Assembly: GCA_910584045.1 (NCBI GenBank)
Contig: CAJTYO010000071.1
Coordinates: 1-12,834, forward strand
DNA: 12,834 nt
Source: an uncultured Oscillospiraceae bacterium
Lineage (GTDB): Bacteria > Bacillota > Clostridia > Oscillospirales > Oscillospiraceae
Reading direction: 5' to 3'
Within the stretch, counting starts at the first letter, position 1. Each line of letters begins with the position of its first letter. The position numbers and the translations under genes were made by a program. The notes under the pieces are model-generated. The model searched no databases, was not told the DNA's origin, and worked only from the letters and a program-made list of their open reading frames with translations. Shown piece by piece: positions 1 through 5,622 of the stretch.

Positions 1-191
1 ACCGGCGGGCGTGGACATTTAGGCTTGCGGCACAGCCCCCAAACCCGCATGAATACGGGCTTCCTGGGGCGCTCCAAGCCCCGGCGCGGGGCGGGGTAAG
101 GGTTTTATACTACCTACCCCCGAAAACGGCTTTTAACCGTCCACGGGGCTTTTCCCGCCTGATTTTTCCCATCCCTTGAAAAGTTCCTCTT

Positions 192-1124
192 GACAAAAAG
201 CCTAACGGCCTGTTCCTGGGAACCCCCGGCAGCGGCAAGAGCTTCGCCGCCAAGCGGGAGATCGTCAACGTGTTCCTCACCCTCCCGGACGACGACATCA
301 TCATAGCGGACCCGGAGGGGGAGTATTACCCCCTGGTGAACCGGCTGGGCGGGCAGGTGGTGCGGCTGTCCCCCTCCGCCACGGCGGGCACGTTCATCAA
401 CCCCATGGACATCAACCCCAACTACGCCGACGACGAGGACCCCCTGTCCCTGAAAAGCGATTTTATCCTCTCCCTGTGCGAGCTGATCGTGGGCGGGCGG
501 AGCGGGCTGGCCCCGGTGGAAAAGACGGTGATCGACCGCTGTGTGCGGACCATCTACCGCCCCTATCTGGCGGACCCGGCCCCGGAGCGTATGCCCATTC
601 TCCAGGACCTCTACGACGAACTGCTGAAGCAGTCCGAGCCGGAGGCCCGGCGGGTGGCCTCCGCCCTGGAGCTGTACTGCACCGGGTCCCTCAACCTCTT
701 TAACCACCGAACCAACGTCCAGGTCAATTCCCGCCTCCTGTGCTTCGACATCAAGGCCCTGGGGAAGATGCTGAAAAAGATAGGGCTGCTGATCCTCACG
801 GACCAAATCTGGGGCCGGGTGACGGAGAACCGGGACCGGCGGCGGGCGACCTGGGTGTACCAGGACGAGTTTCACGTTCTGCTGGCGGAGCCCCAGACGG
901 CGGCGTACAGTGTGGAGATTTTCCGGCGCTTCCGCAAGTGGGAGGCCATCCCCAGCGGGATCACCCAGAACGTGAAAAGCCTGCTGGAGAGCAGCGAAAT
1001 TGAGTCCATCTTCGGCAACTGCGATTTCCTCTATATGCTGTCCCAGGCCGCCGGAGATCAAAAGGTGCTGGCAAGCCACCTGGGGATCAGCCCCCACCAG
1101 CTCTCCTTCGTGACATTCACTTAA
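192..1124 (+). pseudogene. virB4: VirB4-type conjugation ATPase, internal fragment
   Basis: VirB4 proteins power type IV secretion in conjugation and act at the cytoplasmic face of the membrane. The open frame follows a stop at 177-179 and reads PNGLFLGTPGSGKSF, a complete Walker A (GTPGSGKS, nt 219-242). It is followed by DPEGEY, then LSLKSDFILSLCELIVGG, GSLNLFNHRTNV, a Walker B-like VYQDEFH (about nt 857-877), and GITQNVKSLL and ISPHQLSFVT near the end. This order matches the ATPase domain of the clostridial conjugative-transposon VirB4 family as I know it. Those proteins are about 800 residues, so only about 310 residues of the motor domain remain. There is no plausible start codon with an RBS before Walker A. 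At the 3' end the frame leaves the family after SFVT and stops four codons later, so both ends look like recombination breakpoints. The long minus-strand frame over this gene is a shadow. Family assignment is secure; the fragment is unlikely to be functional. Confidence 0.88.
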
Positions 1125-1296
1125 AGGCGAAAACACCATCCCGGCGCAATAATGCAAAAGACAGATACCGCCAACAGCGGCATCTGTCACAAGTTCCATT
1201 GCATATGCGGCAAAGCCGTATCCTGTAATGCGCTTCCTCAGCAGGTCGGCTCTGGGAGTCGAACAACAGGTAGAGTTAGCTTATCGGTTCGGAACC

Positions 1297-1477
1297 GTAG
1301 CAGGCCCCGCTGCGGCCTACCTGCGGCAAGCCCCAAGCGGACGTAGCTAGACTACATCTCGCCTGGGGGCGTTTCCGTTTCTTCGCTGCTAATAGGCAAT
1401 AGCTCCTGACGGAGCTATTGCCGCAAGTCTCCAAGCAGACGCAGCAAAGCTGCATCTGCCCGGAGACTTATTTTTTT
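1297..1477 (+). ncRNA. Candidate structured RNA: tandem two-hairpin motif ending in a terminator
   Basis: Two adjacent units share the same layout. Unit 1 (1297-1370) has a short first hairpin built on GTA/TAC and GGCC/GGCC, then a long hairpin starting AAGCCCCAAGCGGACGTAG. Unit 2 (1395-1469) has a perfect 12-bp hairpin GGCAATAGCTCC-TGAC-GGAGCTATTGCC, then a long hairpin starting AAGTCTCCAAGCAGACGCAG, then T7. The two long hairpins align along their length, and several paired positions differ in a compensatory way: GTAG/CTAC versus GCAG/CTGC in the apical stem, and C-G versus T-A pairs in the outer stem. Covariation suggests selection on RNA structure. No downstream gene is obviously controlled, so the role (attenuator, leader or small RNA) is inference. 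No known RNA family was recognised. Confidence 0.4.
1425..1477 (+). terminator. Rho-independent terminator
   Basis: The stem AAGTCTCC (1425-1432) pairs with GGAGACTT (1462-1469). Inside it GCAGA pairs with TCTGC and GCAGC pairs with GCTGC around an AAA loop. A run of seven T follows at 1471-1477. It ends plus-strand transcripts from the duplicated hairpin region, and possibly from the virB4 side. Confidence 0.78.
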
Positions 1478-1826
1478 ACTTTGCTTCCAGCGAATCGTCT
1501 CCTAATAAAAAATTTCGGTTTTCAGTAGAATAGACCATGTTCTCGCTCGATTGATTGCTAAATGTGCAATAGTTGTACAAAACCGGGAGCGAACCATAGC
1601 CGTGGTTTCCGGCCCCGGCTGCCTGCGGCGCAAGGCCGCACGGGAACCATGACCGGCAGGATATGACAAAACCGAGAGAAGGGGTCTCGCTCCGAGGTGT
1701 CCGTCCCGCTCTGCGAATCAGCCTTGCAACATTGGTTGCCCGTCTGCTCCTTGAACGGGCCGCGTCCCTGCTTTTCCTGCATGGTCTCCGCCAGCAGGGA
1801 AGCCGGAACGCTCCTACGTCCACTTC

Positions 1827-1876
1827 GCTGAAATTGCTCACGGTTTGCCGTATGCGGCAAGCCCTACAATTTCAGC
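1827..1876. repeat. Bipartite inverted repeat (large stem-loop)
   Basis: The outer arms GCTGAAATTG (1827-1836) and CAATTTCAGC (1867-1876) are perfect complements. Between them GGTTTGCCG (1842-1850) and CGGCAAGCC (1855-1863) pair with one G-T wobble around the loop TATG. The two stems are separated by 5-nt and 3-nt internal loops. No T run follows on either strand, so it is not a classical terminator. It lies upstream of the possible gene start at 1939 and could be a protein-binding site or an RNA element. Confidence 0.6.
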
Positions 1877-1938
1877 CGCTGCGCTCGCCCCCTTCGGGGA
1901 GCAGCCTGAACCACCGCCGCATGAACGGAGGGATACAT

Positions 1939-2036
1939 ATTTCAAAGAAGCGTATCACGACAATCTATCCCCGCGACAGAAAGGCACTGTCAGCCCTGTC
2001 CCGCTGCGGCTATGTCAGCCGTGAGCAATCCCCCTT
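1939..2036 (+). pseudogene. Possible 5' fragment of a small mobile-element protein
   Basis: The frame reads SKKRITTIYPRDRKALSALSRCGYVSREQ and then loses this character where the convergent minus-strand gene begins. GGAGGG at 1927-1932 lies 6 nt before an in-frame ATT (1939); an in-frame ATG lies at 1921. The peptide resembles the N-terminus of small, possibly helix-turn-helix, proteins that I associate with clostridial conjugative elements, but this rests on memory and is weak. The break near 2036 coincides with the end of the convergent gene, which suggests a recombination junction. The remaining 30 or so codons would not make a functional protein. It may be only a chance frame. Confidence 0.3.
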
Positions 2037-2767
2037 TTCTTTGCGGAGGGCTTTGGAAGCTGTGGGGCGTGGACGGGCGTGGGACTGCCCGCATCCTCCG
2101 GGCAGCAGACATAGAGCCCGTTGATCTCCCGCCATCCACTCTGTGCTTCCGGGGGAATGCCCTTCAGGCTGTCGGCCACATGGACCGTTTTCCTGCAGCC
2201 ATCATCCCGGTCTAAGAAGCTGTAGCTGTGTTCTCCTTCCCGGCGCAAGGATCTGGAGGGGTAAAGGACAGGACGGTGCAGGATATATTCCACAGCCGCC
2301 GCTTTCTCCGTTAAAAACGGCGGCATGATCCCCTTCTCCAGCTCCTGCGTCATCTTGTCAATGTATGCGGTCATATCCCGAACATGGCAGCAGCCACACT
2401 CCGGCGCGTTGAAGCCGAACCGCTTGGTGTACAGCATCCACTTGTCCGGCTGGCGGGGGTCATTGAAGTCGATCATAAAAAGAAGATCGTTGATCGAGCC
2501 GTCCAGCCTCTCAAACCGGGCGCTGTCGTACAACAGCTTGTTTTCGGTACGCTCGTTTGTAAACCAGACGGCACAGCGATCCAAAATAAGCGGGGATTCG
2601 ATCCCCATAATGACTGGAGCGATCCTTTTCAGCCTGCCGGCCAGGGCATCCTCCCGGCAGTGCCAGTTCCACCAGCCAGCCTCGCGCTGAACGGCGGTGT
2701 CCCTGCTGTCAAAGGCTCCGGTCCGGAACTGCTCCAGCCACTGGCGGACAGACAGTCTATCCGGCAT
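2015..2767 (-). CDS. Conserved mobile-element protein of unknown function, parB-linked
   Basis: This 250-residue protein is of unknown function. I chose the ATG at 2767 (MPDRLSVRQWLEQFRTGAF) because it overlaps the end of parB by 11 nt, typical of translational coupling; an upstream in-frame start would lie deep inside parB. The N-terminal 45 residues include a WWNWHCRED segment, the middle has LLFMIDFNDPRQPDKWMLY, and a Cys/His-rich ECGCCHVRD patch sits near residue 130. A second CC pair (YVCCPED) is near the C-terminus. These Cys/His residues could bind metal, but no standard zinc finger is evident. No signal peptide or membrane segment is seen. The last dozen codons (from about PKPSAKKRG) run into the presumed breakpoint near 2036, so the native C-terminus may be altered. 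It is the last gene of the ssb-parB operon, so a role in element maintenance or replication is inferred only from context. Confidence 0.75.
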   Translation of the reverse strand: MPDRLSVRQWLEQFRTGAFDSRDTAVQREAGWWNWHCREDALAGRLKRIAPVIMGIESPLILDRCAVWFTNERTENKLLYDSARFERLDGSINDLLFMIDFNDPRQPDKWMLYTKRFGFNAPECGCCHVRDMTAYIDKMTQELEKGIMPPFLTEKAAAVEYILHRPVLYPSRSLRREGEHSYSFLDRDDGCRKTVHVADSLKGIPPEAQSGWREINGLYVCCPEDAGSPTPVHAPQLPKPSAKKRGIAHG

Positions 2768-3686
2768 TGCCGTCACCTCCCGGCAGCAGCGTTTCCAGGA
2801 TACCGGCAATAGAAGAGAACACCTCCGCCAGCTCACGGGCTTCCCTGGCGTTGTCCTCGATTTCCTCCGGCGTCATGCGGGTGCATTGCGTCCAGATACG
2901 CACATTTTCTTTCGTAGGTTCCAGCAGAACGGCCCGCTCAAACGCCTTGCAGAACATCCCCGCGATCTTGTGGCGGCGATCCGATTCCGCATCCGCCTGC
3001 CGGACCTCCTTTTTTGCTTTTTCCAGCTCCACCGCCAAGGCGGCGGCCTCATCCCGCTGCTCCTCCGGCAGATCCCGCACCTGCTGGGTGATGTTGTAGC
3101 CCTGATTGATGGACAGGCCGCCGCTGTCCAGAGCCTCCTTCACCGCAGGAGGGGCGTGTTCATCGATCTGCATGATCTTGCCCATAGTGCGCTCCCCCAG
3201 GCCAACAGCGTCCGCCAGTTCCTTGCGGGTATCCACAGAAGAAATCGGGTTCGGCAATGTTGCCAAACCCGATTTTGCATCCTCGCTTTTCTGATCCCCG
3301 CCGCCTGCGGACATATTCTCCCTGGCTCTGGCCTCGATATCCGGCTTCAGGCGGAGGGCGATCTTGCCCAGCTCCCACTTATCCAGGTTGCGGCGGCCCT
3401 TCTGGGTGTCCAGCGCCCACTGCTTTGCCTCCAGCATACTCTCAAACGAGAACACGGCCATCTGGTAGGGCAGGCCGTGCTGCTGGCACAGTCTCTGGCG
3501 GTTGTGGCCGTCAATGACCACCATGTCCTCGTTGACGATCACCGGGGAGTAACAGCCGTTTTTCAGGATGTCCGCTTCCAGGGCGGCGAGCTGCTCCCCC
3601 GTCAGCGGGGGGAGCAGTTCCGCCATCTCAGGCAGGACGGTGGGGGTGCGCTCGGCGCTGCTGTAGATGGTGCCAGTGTTCCGCAT
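2757..3686 (-). CDS. parB: ParB/Spo0J-like partition protein
   Basis: This 309-residue protein resembles ParB N-terminal/KorB-like DNA-binding proteins, which load at centromere-like sites to partition a replicon or act as regulators. Residues about 15-115 form the ParB-like N-terminal domain: PLTGEQLAALEADILKNG, then SPVIVNEDMVVIDGHNRQRL. The GHNRQ motif occupies the place of the GERR box of canonical ParB. A helix-turn-helix is visible near residues 150-175 (TRKELADAVGLGERTMGKIM). The C-terminal third is charged and helical. The ATG overlaps the TGA of ssb by 1 nt and the downstream gene overlaps its end by 11 nt, so the three are co-translated. No parA is present in the window; conjugative elements usually encode one nearby, so this ParB may act without it or with a distant partner. 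A regulatory role instead of partition is possible. Confidence 0.88.
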   Translation of the reverse strand: MRNTGTIYSSAERTPTVLPEMAELLPPLTGEQLAALEADILKNGCYSPVIVNEDMVVIDGHNRQRLCQQHGLPYQMAVFSFESMLEAKQWALDTQKGRRNLDKWELGKIALRLKPDIEARARENMSAGGGDQKSEDAKSGLATLPNPISSVDTRKELADAVGLGERTMGKIMQIDEHAPPAVKEALDSGGLSINQGYNITQQVRDLPEEQRDEAAALAVELEKAKKEVRQADAESDRRHKIAGMFCKAFERAVLLEPTKENVRIWTQCTRMTPEEIEDNAREARELAEVFSSIAGILETLLPGGDGNAG

Positions 3687-4057
3687 CAGGCCGCCTCACC
3701 GGCGCTGCCATCCTCGCTGGCCGCGCCAGCGGCCTCCTCCACCTTCCGGGGGGAGAGGAACTCCACCTCGGTGGCCTTGATGAGAAATCCCGGCTGACGG
3801 GTGGGGTCCTCCGCGAAGGAGATGGTCTCGAAGTCGCCGGAGGCGGCCAGCTTGCAGCCCTTATAGGCAAAGGCGGCGCACCGCTCCGCCAGAGCGCCGC
3901 GGACCTTGACGGAGATAAAGTCCGTGAGCTTGTTGCCGTCCCGGTCCCGGTAGCGGCGGTCCGAGGCGATACGGAGGATGGCGTAGGGCTTGCCATCCTC
4001 ATGGGAGCGCAGCTCCACATCATTGGTCAGGTTCCCGATTGCGGTAATCTTCAACAT
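3686..4057 (-). CDS. ssb: Single-stranded DNA-binding protein
   Basis: This 123-residue protein has an OB-fold SSB pattern: MLKITAIGNLTNDVELR at the N-terminus, YAILRIASDRRYRDRDG, FISVKVRGALAERCAAF, YKGCKLAASGDFE and LIKATEVEFL. SSB coats single-stranded DNA during replication and conjugative transfer. AAAGGAG lies 8-9 nt before the ATG, supporting the start. The tail is short and Ala/Glu-rich, and it lacks the acidic DDDIPF tip that chromosomal SSBs use to recruit partner proteins, which fits a mobile-element SSB. It overlaps parB by one base (TGATG). Upstream, the terminator-like hairpin at 4106-4133 separates it from the gene remnant at 4144, so it may have its own promoter in the A+T-rich interval 4070-4105; ATTATAAATAAT on the minus strand could supply a -10 element. 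Confidence 0.93.
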   Translation of the reverse strand: MLKITAIGNLTNDVELRSHEDGKPYAILRIASDRRYRDRDGNKLTDFISVKVRGALAERCAAFAYKGCKLAASGDFETISFAEDPTRQPGFLIKATEVEFLSPRKVEEAAGAASEDGSAGEAA

Positions 4058-4105
4058 AGCTTTTTTCTCCTTTTTCAGATATTATTTATAATGTAGAAAG
4101 AAAGC

Positions 4106-4133
4106 GGAGGCCCCCTCCGAAGAGGGAGCCTCC
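4106..4133 (-). terminator. Terminator-like hairpin between a gene remnant and ssb
   Basis: GGAGGC (4106-4111) pairs with GCCTCC (4128-4133), and CCCTC (4113-4117) pairs with GAGGG (4122-4126) across a CGAA loop, with one C-A mismatch. On the minus strand the stem is followed by GCTTTCTTTC. It begins 10 nt after the stop codon of the fragment at 4144, so it most likely ended that gene's transcript. Confidence 0.6.
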
Positions 4134-4143
4134 AGGGGTGCGC

Positions 4144-4263
4144 TTAATACCCGGTTTTGGGCAGCGGGGTGGGCTTGCCATAGACGGCAGTCACCCAGCG
4201 GGAGATGGCCTGCACCCAGACCCCGTTGTACACACCGCCCACGTCCGCGATGTTGACGAAGCT
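4144..4263 (-). pseudogene. C-terminal gene fragment at the left edge of the insert
   Basis: On the minus strand, 39 codons read SFVNIADVGGVYNGVWVQAI, then SRWVTAVYGKPTPLPKTGY and stop, directly before a terminator-like hairpin. The composition (alternating hydrophobic residues, Gly and Trp, Pro-rich end) is protein-like, whereas the longer overlapping frame is Arg/His-rich and looks like a shadow. Homology-like character ends at about 4263, where the opposite strand starts to code for the replication-protein fragment. It may be the 3' end of the secreted-protein gene whose 5' end is at 7240-7419, separated by the recombinase insert and shortened by a deletion, or it may come from a different gene. 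I do not recognise the family. Confidence 0.45.
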
Positions 4264-4266
4264 GGT

Positions 4267-4686
4267 TTGTGTTATCCCTTGACACGGCTGGAAATGACGC
4301 TGGACCCGTCAACACCCTATGAGCAGACGAATTTCCCAACCGTCTACTATCTGGACAATTTGCAGATAGGTTTAGATGAACGGATTAAAACGACGGAGAC
4401 CGAGCGGTTTATCTTAAATGCTATTCTGCAAGGGTGCGGCACGATTAACCAACTAGGCAGAAAGACCCGGGAAAAAATCAAAAAACTTTTAAACGAGTAT
4501 GTTCAATATATCAAGGTAGGTTCTAAAGAATATCATCAAATTATATCTCAATTGAACAGCTATAAAAATAACAAGGCTCAGGCCGCCCCCACAGACCCGG
4601 ACCAGCCGCCGCAAAAAAAGCCAGACCTTCCAGAGTGGGTGAAAGCGGCAGAAGAAGCGGAGCAGGAAACATTGACACTAAATTAA
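4267..4686 (+). pseudogene. 3' fragment of a possible replication-initiation gene
   Basis: About 138 codons are in frame: YPLTRLEMTLDPSTPYEQTN, then FPTVYYLDNLQI, then a charged helical segment (RFILNAILQGCGTINQLGRK), then a Pro/Gln-rich tail (PDQPPQKKPDLPEWVKAAEE). The RLE-beta-strand pattern followed by helices resembles the distal part of replication initiators of small gut-bacterial plasmids and mobilisable elements. This is pattern-based and not secure. No catalytic tyrosine motif is visible, since the N-terminal part would be left of the breakpoint at about 4263. The upstream frame back to 4138 belongs to the other side of the junction and lacks this character. GGAGG of the next gene follows 11 nt after the stop, so the two formed an operon. 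Confidence 0.4.
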
Positions 4687-4709
4687 ATAAAAGATGGAGG
4701 AAGTAAAAA

Positions 4710-5180
4710 ATGAATGAGCAGAAGGTAAAGCAGACCACAGCCACCGTGGAACCTGTGAAGGAACAGACCCCCGCCAGCGCCGCCGCCAGCAAGGCCCCGG
4801 CTGAAAAGATGTTGCCAAGTGGGTATATTGAGGATGGGAGGCTGTTGGATGAAGAAGGTATAATGTGTGGCGAGTACATCGGCAGGTATGCGGAGGAGAT
4901 GGCAAGCGCACTGGAAGGGTTGCCAGCGTCAACATTTTATAGTAGCTTTTTGCGAGAGGGAAAGGGGTTAAGGAAGAAAAAGACACCATACGGGGCACAG
5001 AAAAATTGCGCCATGGGAATGGTAACGGCGGCGAAAAAGCTGGTATATCGAAAGAAGGACCCGGCCCCGGCGATACTGTTGGAGATAGTCACAGCGGCAA
5101 CGGCAACAGTAAAAGACCCCGCCACGTTTGAGGCATTGTATATGCACTTAGACGCAATTTACAGTAATATGCTGGGATAA
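4710..5180 (+). CDS. Hypothetical alpha-helical accessory protein
   Basis: This 156-residue protein has ATG at 4710 preceded by GGAGGAAG with good spacing. Residues 1-36 are low-complexity (Lys/Thr/Glu/Ala) and probably disordered; an EEGIMCGEYIGRYAEEMASALEGLP segment follows, from about residue 49. The C-terminal half is predicted all-helical and basic: STFYSSFLREGKGLRKKKTP, then AKKLVYRKKDPAPAILLEIV, ending in VKDPATFEALYMHLDAIYSN. The pattern of that last half loosely resembles Csm2, the small helical subunit of type III CRISPR effectors, but there are no cas genes or repeats here. I therefore leave the function open. It sits between the replication-gene fragment and tnpW on the same strand and is probably co-transcribed with the former. 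A nucleic-acid-binding role is plausible from the Lys/Arg content. Confidence 0.75.
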   Translation: MNEQKVKQTTATVEPVKEQTPASAAASKAPAEKMLPSGYIEDGRLLDEEGIMCGEYIGRYAEEMASALEGLPASTFYSSFLREGKGLRKKKTPYGAQKNCAMGMVTAAKKLVYRKKDPAPAILLEIVTAATATVKDPATFEALYMHLDAIYSNMLG

Positions 5181-5186
5181 TAGAAG

Positions 5187-5240
5187 TGGGGGCTCCAGAG
5201 AGGGGCCCCCAATAAATCCCACGAGTGCCCCGCAGGGCAC
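5187..5240 (+). other. Two short hairpins after the 156-aa gene
   Basis: TGGGGGC (5187-5193) pairs with GCCCCCA (5205-5211), extended by two further pairs. GTGCCC (5225-5230) pairs with GGGCAC (5235-5240) around CGCA. The first starts 7 nt after the stop codon. Neither has a strong T run, so they may stabilise the 3' end of the message or terminate weakly before tnpW. Confidence 0.45.
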
Positions 5241-5318
5241 ACCTTTAAAAAAGAAAAAATTAAAGCTGGCAAAACGCCACAAAGAAACCCATTCAGCACA
5301 AGAAGCCCCAACGGGCGT

Positions 5319-5342
5319 AACCTCCGCCAGCGGATGGAGGTT
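5319..5342 (+). promoter_or_regulatory. Hairpin sequestering the tnpW ribosome binding site
   Basis: AACCTCC (5319-5325) is the perfect complement of GGAGGTT (5336-5342). The right arm contains the Shine-Dalgarno sequence GGAGG (5336-5340), which ends 4 nt before the tnpW ATG at 5345. If the hairpin forms in the mRNA it hides the ribosome binding site, so tnpW translation would be low unless the stem is opened. The structure is seen directly; regulation is inferred. Confidence 0.5.
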
Positions 5343-5344
5343 AT

Positions 5345-5506
5345 ATGCAGGAGCAAAAGACTATAACAGCAGAGAACGGAACACAGTATTTTGTCATGGG
5401 CAAGAATCGAATCAAAATTACAGAGCATTTTCCCAGCGATGGGAAACCGATAGAAGAACTAATAACGGATTTAATCATACATAAAATCAAAGAAAAAGCG
5501 GTGTAA
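5345..5506 (+). CDS. tnpW: TnpW-like transposon-encoded small protein
   Basis: This is a 53-residue protein. The ATG at 5345 follows GGAGG, and the gene lies directly upstream of the serine recombinase, the usual place for TnpW in Tn4451-related elements. The sequence contains TQYFVMGKNRIKITEHFPSD and then GKPIEELITDLIIHKIKEKA. That is a short beta-rich start followed by an amphipathic helix with the EHFP..GK.I pattern I associate with TnpW annotations in clostridial elements. The function of TnpW is not established; its conserved linkage suggests it assists or regulates the recombinase. No membrane segment or signal peptide is seen. Translation may be controlled by the hairpin over its ribosome binding site. 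The recombinase has its own promoter 15 nt downstream, so the two may be expressed separately. Confidence 0.72.
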   Translation: MQEQKTITAENGTQYFVMGKNRIKITEHFPSDGKPIEELITDLIIHKIKEKAV

Positions 5507-5520
5507 ACAGCACAAAAAGA

Positions 5521-5549
5521 TTGAAAATCCCCTGTATTTGTGATATAAT
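5521..5549 (+). promoter_or_regulatory. Sigma-A type promoter of the recombinase gene
   Basis: TTGAAA (5521-5526) and a perfect TATAAT (5544-5549) are separated by exactly 17 nt. The start point would be near 5556, leaving a leader of about 55 nt before the recombinase ATG at 5611. Confidence 0.85.
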
Positions 5550-5583
5550 AGCTTTGTTAGAAAGCGTATCACAAGTGCGGGGG
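5529..5583. promoter_or_regulatory. Inverted repeat overlapping the recombinase promoter (possible operator)
   Basis: The left arm CCCCTGTATTTGTGATA (5529-5545) and the right arm TATCACAAGTGCGGGGG (5567-5583) match as an inverted repeat at 14 of 17 positions; the inner TTGTGATA/TATCACAA is perfect. The left arm fills the -35/-10 spacer and touches the -10 box; the right arm lies in the leader. Because the left arm is largely not transcribed, a DNA-level operator is more likely than an RNA hairpin. The binding protein is unknown; TnpW or the recombinase are candidates. Confidence 0.55.
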
Positions 5584-5622
5584 CTGTTTCTGGAAGGAGG
5601 ATAATTTATCATGAAACAGCCC
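5581..5622 (+). promoter_or_regulatory. Hairpin enclosing the recombinase ribosome binding site
   Basis: GGGCTGTTTC (5581-5590) is the perfect complement of GAAACAGCCC (5613-5622). The 22-nt loop holds the Shine-Dalgarno GGAAGGAGG and the A and T of the start codon at 5611; the right arm is coding sequence. This 10-bp stem could limit ribosome access to the start codon. Its left arm overlaps the operator-like repeat by three bases. Confidence 0.5.

Larger units (their letters stand above)
1125..1944. other. Gene-poor, hairpin-rich region between broken genes
   Basis: No complete gene is supported here. The right part, 1297-1477, is a duplicated two-hairpin motif. A G+C-rich stretch at about 1580-1660 contains the short hairpin TGCGGC-GCAAG-GCCGCA and nested partial repeats around GGTTTCC/GGGAACC. 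A large bipartite stem occupies 1827-1876. Between 1120 and 1260 the minus strand reads as a hydrophobic peptide that continues without a stop into the virB4 antisense frame; I could not assign it and treat it as unproven. The density of structure would suit an intergenic regulatory region or a transfer-origin region of a conjugative element, but no nic-site motif was recognised. Confidence 0.5.

Noticed and set aside
114..1199. Long minus-strand open frame of 361 codons
   Set aside because: It is antisense to the virB4 fragment, whose motifs are clear; its composition (Gly/Pro/Val/Leu/His-rich without motifs) is typical of a G+C-rich shadow frame.
2697..3797. Long plus-strand open frame of 366 codons
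   Set aside because: It is antisense to parB and lacks an RBS; ParB motifs and overlapping start/stop signals support the minus strand.
4710..5180. A type III CRISPR locus
   Set aside because: Only a loose Csm2-like pattern in one protein; no Cas10, no other cas genes and no repeat-spacer array anywhere in the window.
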